From positions 1 through 37,559 of the forward strand of contig JALNQF010000381.1 in NCBI GenBank assembly GCA_028456385.1: 37,559 nt of DNA. Reading direction: 5' to 3'. The DNA comes from Ophiosphaerella korrae (taxonomy: Eukaryota; Ascomycota; Dothideomycetes; Pleosporales; Phaeosphaeriaceae). A program made the position numbers and the translations under genes. Positions within the stretch are counted from its first letter, which is position 1; each line of letters opens with the position of its first letter. A model generated the notes under the pieces. The model worked only from the letters and a program-made list of their open reading frames with translations. It searched no databases and was not told the origin of the DNA. This document shows, piece by piece, positions 22,481 through 31,939 of the stretch.

Positions 22481-23639
22481 ATTTTTGTAATATGTAGGCC
22501 TCTTATACCTTCTAGCTATTCTTACTTAGGTAGTTTTGTAAATTATCTATCTTTCTATAGCTATAGCCCTACTTTAAATTTATACTCTTTATGTTTTAGA
22601 TATTTATTATACGTGTATTTGTACTATAGTCCTCCTTAGATATATTTCTTAGATAATTTAGGTCTAGGCCTTATTACTATATATCCTTCTTCTAGGATTT
22701 TTTCTTATCCTTATATATCTTCTACTAGAATTACTCTTGTATAGTTATAGCCTCTTCTTCGTGTAGGCTATACGCTGTTGTTTACTTTAGGGTTTCTATA
22801 TATAATATAATTCTTATCTAGGTATAATATCTATAATACTTTAAAATATACTAGGTGTTTTAGATTTATTACTTTGTTATCCTCTTTCTAGTACTTACTT
22901 TTCCTAGGTCTATCTATAGTTAGGACGTAGTACACTACTAGTACTCTTAGTATATAGGCTTTGTTAATCTATTACGTTTTTCTTACAAGGTATTACTATT
23001 CTCTTTATATAGGTATTCTTCTTACTATAACTATATATTACTTTATCTATTCCTAAAATAGTATAAACTTTATTTCTTTAGGATTACGTTCTTTTTAGTC
23101 TTTGTACGCTTCCTCTATACTTATAACTAGTAAGTATTTCTAAACAAACTTCTATTTTTTATTTTATTCCTCTATATTTATTATTATGTAGCTATCGTAG
23201 CTATATATATCTAGCTAAGTATACTCTATATCTCTTATACTAACTTTTCTTTTACTTTTTTGTAGTCCTTTAGAGAAAGCTGTAGTAGTCTCTTTATCTA
23301 GTACTAGTCCTTCGGCCTAGATTAATAGAATCTAGGATTCTTTCCCTTCTAAGTCTTCTATTAGTAAGTCTATTATATACGCTATTTCTTCTAGCTATAC
23401 TTCTATTCTTTCTTTTATTACTACTACTCTATTCTTCTATAAAAAGTATACTACTCCCTACTTACTAAAAAGATATATATAGTAGTTATCTTTATAATAA
23501 AAGATCTAATAGAGTATTACGTGTTATATTTCTTTACTCCTAGCTACCTTCTTATAAGGTTTAGCTTATACTTGTAGTACTTCCTTCTTCTTTTTAGTTG
23601 TTTTTTACTAAGTTTCTTTATCTTTCTTATAGTCCTTAC

Positions 23640-24700
23640 TTTTATAGTCTTTTATAAAGTATCCTAGTTTTCTATATTAGTAGTATATTATATCTTTCTT
23701 CTTTTATAATTAGTAGTTTTTCGCGTAGTAGCCTTTTTTACTATAGTTAAAGCACGTAAAGTCTTTATACTTCTTTTTCTTCCTATCCTTGTTAGCGTTA
23801 AGGATTATAGGGTCTCTAGCATCCTAGTTTCTAGTTTAGCTACTATACTTGTTCTTTTTCTATTCTTAAAGATTGTTATTAATTTAGATTACCTATTACT
23901 TTAGGGCTTCTAGTGTCCTAGGTTTTTCTATATATATTATTTTGTATTAGAATTTTACGTTTTATCCTTATTTAAATTGTATTATTAGGGCTAATTTATT
24001 TTATTCTGTATTTTAGGACAATTATTTAAATTATAATACGTATTCTAGAATACTTTTACTTTGTATAAGCCTTTTAAGTTTTTTTTTAGCTTATTAGGTA
24101 ATATCTATATCTCTAAATACTACTCTTATTTGTTTAGTAAAGTATTTATAACTTCTAAAGATAGCTCTAGATTTATCCTTCTAGTTTATTAGGGCGTATA
24201 TTATATAGTCTATCTAGTAAGGTTTGTACTATCTTATTATATCTTCTTTAAGGTATAAACTAATATATATTACCTTCTTTTCTTCTCTATTAAAGTATAG
24301 TACTTATATATTAATTTAGAGTTATTCTAATAGTATAAAAGGTCTGAGTTTTTCTATTGTTCTATTAAACTTTTTAAATATAGATATCTTAAGTAGTTTC
24401 TTTATTATACTTATTTCTAGTCTTTAGGTAATCTATTCTATCTAGTTTTGTCCTACTATAATAGCCTTAATCTATACTTTGTTTTACTTTACGTAGTTCT
24501 ATAATTCTTTATTTTATATTTTTAACGTATCGATTACTAACTTAATATCTTCTTTTTCTAAGATTAAGTTATTTAGGTAGTCCTTAATTACTTTCTATAT
24601 AGTGTTATCTAATTTATAACTACTTAGAAGTACTTTACTTCTTTTTTTAGTTAAGCTTTCTACTATTATATTAGCTAGTCTGTACGCTACTTACGCTTTA
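23640..24700 (-). pseudogene. Dead chromovirus 2 gag with two zinc knuckles
   Basis: Gag lies just inside the 5' LTR on the minus strand. Two CCHC knuckles are seen: YY-YRKLGYFIKDY at about 23,643-23,686 and CFNYSKKGYYAKNY at about 23,713-23,757, the second still with its first Cys. Tyr stands where Cys or His is expected, the result of TGY to TAY and CAY to TAY changes. The paired arrangement matches chromovirus 1. The capsid part upstream is recognised only by position. Confidence 0.65.
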
Positions 24701-24751
24701 CTTCTTCTAATAACTAAATTAGTAAGGTGTAATAGGTTGCCTATTATTAAC

Positions 24752-25179
24752 TATAGTAACCCTTCTATATATATATTAGTAGATTAGAAAGTAATAACAA
24801 AAGCTTATATAGTAATTAGTTATAACTATAAATAATAGTTGATTTATATATACAATATTAAGTATTAGCGTTATTAGTTAGAGATTACATTGCTAATACT
24901 ATCTTAATAATACGTATTACTATTAACTATATACCTAGTGCCTACTTAGTACTTTATAACTTCATATTTACTAAGATTACGAATTTATAAAGCTAACTTT
25001 GTAAATTCGCGTTTACTAAGATTATAAATTCGCGAATTTATTACGTGTCCTTATTATAGTTAGTTTCCTAATTAAGTTTGTTATCTTATAGGTTATTACC
25101 TTGCTTATCTTATATTTTGTTAGTAATTAGGCTAGGGCTAATTAGTTCTATTTCGATTTCTCTTGTTACTATCGTAACA
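24752..25179 (-). repeat. 5' LTR of chromovirus 2 (family A), type 2 core
   Basis: On the minus strand it starts TGTTACGATAGTAACAAGAG at 25,179, unmutated at its end, with a short terminal palindrome (TGTTAC...GTAACA). The core at 24,957-25,042 is of the GAATTTATAATCTTAGTAAA type, unlike the type 1 core of the LTR at the other end of the same element. The inner end is approximate. Confidence 0.75.
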
Positions 25180-25322
25180 TTTATTACGTAATAGTATAGT
25201 ATATAGTAGTAAGAGACTAGTATATTTATTACGTAATAGTATAGTATATATAGTAGTAGTAAGAGACTAGTATATTTTATTATATAATAGTACTACGTAT
25301 AGTAGTAGTAAAAGACTAGTAC
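25180..25322. repeat. Three tandem copies of a 45-50 bp unit
   Basis: Units 25,180-25,224, 25,225-25,274 and 25,275-25,322 each run TTTATTACGTAATAGTA... to AGAGACTAGTATA, with different numbers of TAG/TA steps inside. The array abuts the outer edge of the chromovirus 2 LTR. Confidence 0.85.
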
Positions 25323-26133
25323 TTTTCTCTTCTTACTTTTACTTTATACCTTATTAGAGTTAGCTCTATACTAGTATCTTTTAGTAGAGTATATAAAACC
25401 TACTTCTCTTACTTTATACTTACTCTCCTTTTACTTTACTACTATATTCTTTAAGTAGCCTAGTTATTAGCTTTAATACTTTTTATATTAGTAAGCCTTT
25501 AAGAGCTAAAAAAAGTATAAATCTTTTACTATCTATAGCTATACTTTCTTAAAGTAGTATCTTATAAGATAATAAGCTCTTAAGCTACTAAGAGCTAAGT
25601 ACTACTATATCTAGTAAAGTTTAGCGATAGCTCTTAGTTTTTAATTATTATAATTTATTTATAACTTTAATCTATAACTAATACTATTGTTTATATATTA
25701 TAGTATAGGAAAGGAGATAGTAAATTAGTACTTTTCTAGTCTAATACTAAAAAGTATAATTCTTTTATACTTACTTATATAGGTATTAAGAGTAAGGATT
25801 AATAACTTACTAGACTATTATTTCTAATTACTATTTCTCTTTATAAGTTACTTAAAAGGGCTAGGATATATAATAATTATTATCTTTAGATAGAAGATAT
25901 ATTCTATAGTATTAATAAGTTTTATAGTAAATTACTATTTTAAAGCCTATACGTAACTATAGTAATTTAGAAAATAAGAAAGGTAGTAAAACTAGTAGTA
26001 TATTAACTAGCTCTACTCTTAAATCCTATTATAGAGAATCTATATATAGAAAGTAGTAGTAATAGATTAAGTAGCCTTAATAATAAAGTAATATTTAGGA
26101 CGTACTAGTCTATAGATAATAAATAAAGTAAGT
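25323..26133. other. AT-rich stretch without recognisable gene
   Basis: RIP-type sequence between the tandem array and the copia LTR. I could not identify coding homology, terminal repeats or an RNA gene in it. Confidence 0.5.
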
Positions 26134-26298
26134 TATTATAAATTAGAGCTTTACTATATATAAGTTAAGTAAGCCTATAGTAGTAAGTAAGCTATATAGG
26201 CTATTCGAGCTACTCTACTATATATAAGTAGCTTAGCTTAGATATCTCTTTAATTAATAATTATCTCTTACTTATTCTTAAGCTTATATCTTGTAATA
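26134..26298 (+). repeat. copia 5' LTR, 165 bp
   Basis: It matches 401-565 base for base except for scattered transitions. It ends TTGTAATA and is followed by GTTATAAGCC, which could be the RIP form of a tRNA-primer site (ancestral TGGTTAT-AGCC at the junction; inference). Gag follows downstream, supporting 5' LTR status. Confidence 0.65.
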
Positions 26299-28620
26299 GT
26301 TATAAGCCTAGTACTAAAAATTACTTAATAGTTCTATCTTATATACTATAGTAAGAGATTATAAGCTTAGTATACTCTTATTTTATCTTATCTTATCTAT
26401 TACTTAAACGCTTATAATATATTATAGTAAGATTACTCTACTTAATAAAGGTACTACCTTACTTAATAAGTACTTATAATAGCTAGTATAGTTTATATAA
26501 CTCTACTATAACGCGCTTAAGCTAGGTATCTAGAAGCTTATTAACTTAGAGGCTAATAACAATCCTAATATATACGCTAACAAACTAATTTAACTTAAAC
26601 TAAAGAGCCTAGTATCTATAGAATAGGTAGCTACCTATAAGCTTGTAATAGATAAGTACTAAGCTAAAAAAGATACCTAGATATTGTAAATAGTACGCCT
26701 TAGAGGGCTAAGTACCTAGGTAAACGCTATAGTTAATCTAAGCTATCTAGTAATAGCTAAAATAACTCTACTTGTAAATAACAAAGCTACGTTACAAGAT
26801 CTTATCTAAACGCTAAAGAACCTACTAGCCCTATCTAATACTAGCGCTAGTAATCTTATTTAAGCTTAATACTAAGCCTATCTATAAAAGGCTCGCTAAA
26901 GACGCTAATTACTAGAGCTCTAGTATAATAAGTAGCTACGCTTATATTAGCGTGTAATCCCGTACAATATTTTAGAGGTACTAGGTAAGCTTATAGTATA
27001 AGATTTCTTAGAGGCGTTAACGCTAAAGCTAGCTCTAGACTAAGCTTAGATAATAAGCTAATTAGTAATCTAGAGCTTAGTCCTTAGCTTAAAGGTACTT
27101 ACGCTAAAGTAAATTAGTAGTATCTACTTAGCTCTATTATAAGAGTATAAGCTCTAAACTACTAACTAAAGAGCTAGCGTATTTATAATATTTAGAGGAT
27201 CTAAGCTATAAGTATTAAGCTCTAACTTAAAATATAACTACTTATATAGCTAAGCTTACTACTAATAGCTATAAGATTATAGATAGGTATAAGTAGCACT
27301 TACTAGTAATCTATTTAAAATAGACGATAATAGTAAAGTAAAAATATAGGATTATTTAGATAAGCTACGCTTTATAGTAGTTAAAACCTTAGTAACTTAA
27401 AAGTAGGCTAGTCCCTTATAGGAACTAGTTAAAGCTAGCTTAGAGTTAGTTAAATTAAAGGCTCTAGCCTACCTAGGTTAGCTAAACGTAGTACTTATTA
27501 ATCGAGGTATACTTATTAACTCTAGTAAACTTATTAAGCTAGCTCTTAGAGCTTACTTAAGACTAGATTTTAACACTTACTTACTTTCTAAGAGTACTAT
27601 ACTTAATAATAGAGCTACTCTCTACCTAGTTAACTTAATAAGTTTTATAGAACTAGGCTCCTTTATAAAAGTAAAAAGTATAAGCTATATAGAAGTAAGT
27701 ATATAAGTATTTCTAATACTTAGTAAAAGTACTTAAGTCTTTAAGAATACTCTAAATAGAGCTTATAGTAAGTATATAGAGAATCTTATACTTTATAAAG
27801 TAGTAGTAGTTAAAGGATTTTATATTAATATAGTATCTAAAGCTTAATTATAGTAAGCTAGAGTATAGTATTAAGGTTTTAATATAACTCTAAGAGTAAG
27901 AATACTAGTAGAGAGTATTGTACTAGTAACACTAATACGTAAATATAACCTTACTTTTATTAAATATAAGATTATTACGTTTTATCTAACTATTATAAGC
28001 GAAACTTAAGGTAATTAAGTTAATTACTAGCTTAACTTATAGCGCATAACGCCTAGAAGTAACTTAGAGGAACTCTAGTATACTAGAGCTAGTTATCTTA
28101 GACTAGAAGTACTACGAGCGCTAGTAATAAGCGTAAGAAACGTGCGTATTAATAGGATAGCTTATATTAAGTACAAGTATTACTTAATAGTATATGCTAA
28201 GTAAGTTATCTTAAGGTAGTCTAGAGAGAAAGCTTTACACTTATACTAGTAAGTAGTATAAGACCTATTTAATATACCTACTAGCTACTTTAGAGAGGTT
28301 TAAACTATACTACTTAAGTATAAGTATAGTAGTAAGCTCTATACCTACCTATTATAAAGTAAAATACTCTAAAAAAATAATAAAAGTATTTAAAAGCTTT
28401 ATAAAGCTACTACTAACGCGCTATAAGCTTTATACGTATATACTCTAGTAAGATAATAAAGTAGTAACGCGCCTATAGAGAGGTAAGACGCGCTTTTAGA
28501 TTTAGGCTAAATAAGAAGAGATTATAGTTAAGAGTACTTTAGTATATATATATAAGTTAAATAGAAGAGCTAAGAGAGCTAGTTAAGAAATAATAATAAA
28601 AGTAATTAAGATAAGGATAA
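26299..28620 (+). pseudogene. Dead copia gag, protease region, GAG-pre-integrase and start of integrase
   Basis: Plus-strand reading through RIP stops gives a copia 5' half. Gag-like text (IVRLRGLST-VNAIVNLSYL) lies around 26,690-26,760. A protease region follows near 27,590-27,800 (ILNNRATLYLVNLISFIEPG; the family usually has an Asp-x-Gly-Ala-T-H motif here, and the Asp and Gly are altered). KVVVVKGFYINIVSKA at about 27,796-27,843 is the hallmark stretch before the GAG-pre-integrase domain. The GAG-pre-integrase and zinc-binding region continues to about 28,300. Most of integrase and all of RT and RNase H are missing; the element stops before the 263-bp LTR at 28,625. No product is expected. 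Confidence 0.75.
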
Positions 28621-28624
28621 GTAC

Positions 28625-28887
28625 TGTAGTAGAGTATTATAAAGAAAGGAATAGTAAAAAGGGAGTAGGTAGTTACTAGGGAAACACGAGTACTAAGGGC
28701 TTATAAGGAGGCGAACTATTAAGGAGGAGAGGTAAAAGAAAGTAGCTAATAGGCCCTTAGGTTATAGGATATAACCTATAGGAGGGCGAATAATATTTAG
28801 AGTTAGTTTAGCTAATAAAGTTTAAGATTCCTAAGACTAATAAGCCCTTAGGCCCTAAATCTATATCGGGTACATAACCTTATAACA
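28625..28887 (+). repeat. LTR, 263-bp family, copy 2
   Basis: Same length as 5,765-6,027 and closely matching, but with intact TG...CA ends (TGTAGTAGAG...CTTATAACA). GTAC precedes it, as in copy 1, but does not follow it. It may therefore be an element edge rather than a solo LTR, possibly the 5' LTR of the gypsy element that starts downstream. It marks the truncation point of the copia element. Confidence 0.7.
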
Positions 28888-28960
28888 AATAGCAACTAAC
28901 GTAAAACTTAAACCTATAACCTTAGCCTTAGGAGCGCTAGCTTACGCACTATTACGTAAG

Positions 28961-29136
28961 GCACGGGAATAGATATAGGAATAGATAGGCACGGGAATAG
29001 ATATAGGAATAGATAGGTATAGGAATAGATATAAGAATAGGTATAGGAATAGGTATAGGAAGAGGTATAGGAATAGGTATAGGAATAGGCATAGGAATAG
29101 GCACAGGAATAGGTATAGGAATAGGTACAGGAATAA
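28961..29136. repeat. 12-bp minisatellite, about 15 units
   Basis: A G-rich array with consensus GGAATAGGYAYA (two GGNATA-like hexamers), with variants GGCACG and AGATATA. C and T alternate at the same positions (GGCACA against GGTATA), so units differ mainly by CpA to TpA changes. On the plus strand one frame would read as a Gly-Ile repeat. It lies between the 263-bp LTR and the gypsy gag region. Confidence 0.9.
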
Positions 29137-31939
29137 GTATATATATAAAACTAAGGATAAGCTAACTTATTTTATATAAGAATAGGTATAGTATAAGTAT
29201 AAGTATAAAAATAGGAACACGCTATAAATATGTAGAGCCTAAAACATAAGGGGCTGTAGGTAGTACAAAAGGTAGGTAGTGTAACTAGCTAAAAATAAAG
29301 AGGCTAATAGGAAATATTAGAGAAGCTCCTAACGAGCTCTTAGGTACCTAATAAATAGCTAGTAGAAGTATAGACAATAGGAATATTAAAATAGAAAAAT
29401 AACTAGTAAGAAAATAGTAAGGATAGAATAGAATAATAAGTAGTATAGTAAGAAGAAATAGCTTAGTAGTAGCAAGTAGTATACTATAATTATAGACAAA
29501 TAACGTATAAAGAGAGAAGTAAAGGAAAGAATATTATAAAGTAATCCTAAGCTATAAGATCTAACCTATTATCTAATAAAGAGACTATACTAAGGCTATC
29601 TCTTTACTAGCTAAGAACTTCCTTATATAACTTAGGACTCTTAAACCTAATACCTAAAGGACTACAAGATATACCTAAAAGAATTAGTATACTAATAATA
29701 GATAATAGCTCTACTATCCTAAATATACTCTAACTAATAATTAAGATATCTTTAGAGATATTTAGCTAGCTTATAGTAGCTATTAAAATAATAGTAGAAT
29801 AGAGTAGTAGAGTATATATTAGCGAATAAAACCTATTTATAGATAAGAAGTTTAAGTTTACTAGTACTAATATAATAGAGTTTCTAGATAGTATTAAGGA
29901 ACGAGTAATCTTTTATAGATAGCCTATTAGAGACTAGATCTATAACGTTATTGCGTTTAGTAATAAGATAAGAAAAGATATTATTAAATAAAGTATAACT
30001 AAGTTTATAGAGGTAGAGAAAGCTAAAGATTAGGTAAAGGTTAGAGAAGTAATAAGAAATAGGTTCTAAGGGTCTAATAAAGTATAATAAGAAGAGATAG
30101 AAGAAGTACTTTAAACTTAGCTATAGTAATACTTACTTATAGACGACCTCTCTCTTTAAGACTACTTTAATAACTTTAGCTCTTAGTTTATAAGGTACTA
30201 AAGAGTAGGAATAATTATAGAGGCTATAAAGAGATACTACTTAGTAAAAGGACTTAATAAGTACTACTTATAAAAAGTCTTTAATAAATATAACCTAAGT
30301 AATAAAAACGTAGAAGACTTTAACTTTTAAATAATTTAGAAGTACCTTAACTAGCTAGTATAGAGAAACCTATAAGTAGAACGTTTTAACTTAACCTTTA
30401 AGAGAACTATAAGTATACTAAAGCTTATAAGCTATAAGAAATAGCTATATATAATACCTAAAGGAATATTTAGGCCTTCTAATATAAAGCCTATACCTAA
30501 CTCTTATAACTAGACTTAAGGATAGAGGGGAGTCTAAATACCTCTAAGAATAGAAGTTATATAATTAGAAGTTAATAATCTTATAGAATACTTTAAAATA
30601 ATAAAACTCTAAGTAATTACTCTTGTAGCTATAAATAACCTAAACCCTAGAGCCTAAGAACTTATCTAGCTACTAGAGGTATACTTAGTTATAGAAAAAT
30701 AAATTAAGGTAGATAAGTATCTATAGACCCTTTAAGCTATAGTAAACCTATAGTTAGTAACGCTTTTTGTAATAGAGCTATAATTTTAAAAAAACCTTCT
30801 ACTACTATTTTAGAATAACGTAGGACCTTAGTATTAGAATAACATAGTAGGTATAAGTTTAGACTTTTATAGTTATATTAGGTATAGAGACCTAAATTAC
30901 TATATTAATAACTATAAGGAAAGAAAAGCTTTAATACTTAATAGATAGATTTAGTTTAATCTAGAAACTAGAAGATACTAATAGAGTATAGAGCAAACTT
31001 ACTAAGGGTTTATTAAATAGATTAGAGTAAGAGGTAACTAGAATAATACAATAATCTAGTATATCTAGTAGAGAATACGAGACCTAAAGTATAGAGAAAT
31101 AGACTCTTAGGTAACGCTAAACCCTATAATATAATAGCTAGTATAGCCTTAGATAATAGTAGTAATAAACTTACTTAGGGGTGTAATAGATAATTTAGAA
31201 GAAGATAGAATAGTAAGCGTAGAAGAATATAATAGATTCTAGATATAGTAACTAAAAATAAAAGGAGATCTAGTAGAGGAAGATATTACTAAAACTATAT
31301 ATATTACTATAGTAGGGTTTAGGACCTAAGAGCTCTTAGTACCTATTCTAGCTATACAAAATAATTACAAAAAAGAGGCTAAATTCTTTAAATCTAAGTA
31401 GACCTAATTTAATAATATAGAAATAGAAATAGATCTAGAATAACCTCTAAAAAAATAGATAAATAAAAGAACTACGTAAAAAAGCTTAGGTAGATTAATA
31501 CTCTAGAACTAAATACTAAAGAAGTAATATAAAAAGTTATAGAAGCGCTAGTATCTCTACCTATATAAATACTCTTAGCTAATATACTAGACCTTCTTAA
31601 GAAGCTTATAAAGCCTACTTTTATAGTAGATAAGTTAGAGGAGTTTATAAATATAAGAGTAATAGTAAGTATAACTAAAGACTTAGAAGAGACGCTTTAG
31701 AGCTCTAAGGGACTACTAGTAGCTCTATCCTAGAATAGCCCGCACCTATACGTAATAAATACTAATATTCCTAACTAAGTAATAGTAGAAGCTATAAATA
31801 GAAAAATTGTTAGGTATAGAGCTTATAAACCTTTAGGCTCCTCTACTAAGGTACCTTCTATTGTACTTATACGCTCTACTAGTTTTATAGCTAATATAAA
31901 TGTAGTAAGAGAGTACCTAGAATATAACTAACCTAGTAG

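Larger units (their letters stand above)
18570..24751 (-). mobile_element. Chromovirus 2 (Ty3/gypsy) internal region
   Basis: Minus-strand chromovirus flanked by LTRs at 18,133-18,569 and 24,752-25,179. Gag, protease, RT, RNase H, integrase and chromodomain are all recognisable and collinear with chromovirus 1. It keeps clearly more CpG, CpA and TpG than chromovirus 1, so it was hit less hard or later by RIP. The segment just inside the 5' LTR (GTTAATAATAGGCAACC on the minus strand) is a candidate primer-binding region. Confidence 0.85.

Noticed and set aside
25180..25322. CRISPR-like array of three spaced repeats
   Set aside because: The units are contiguous, without unique spacers, in a eukaryotic RIP-type region; a simple tandem repeat.
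28961..29136. Telomere- or centromere-type satellite
   Set aside because: The 12-bp unit does not resemble fungal telomere repeats (TTAGGG), and the array is short and single.
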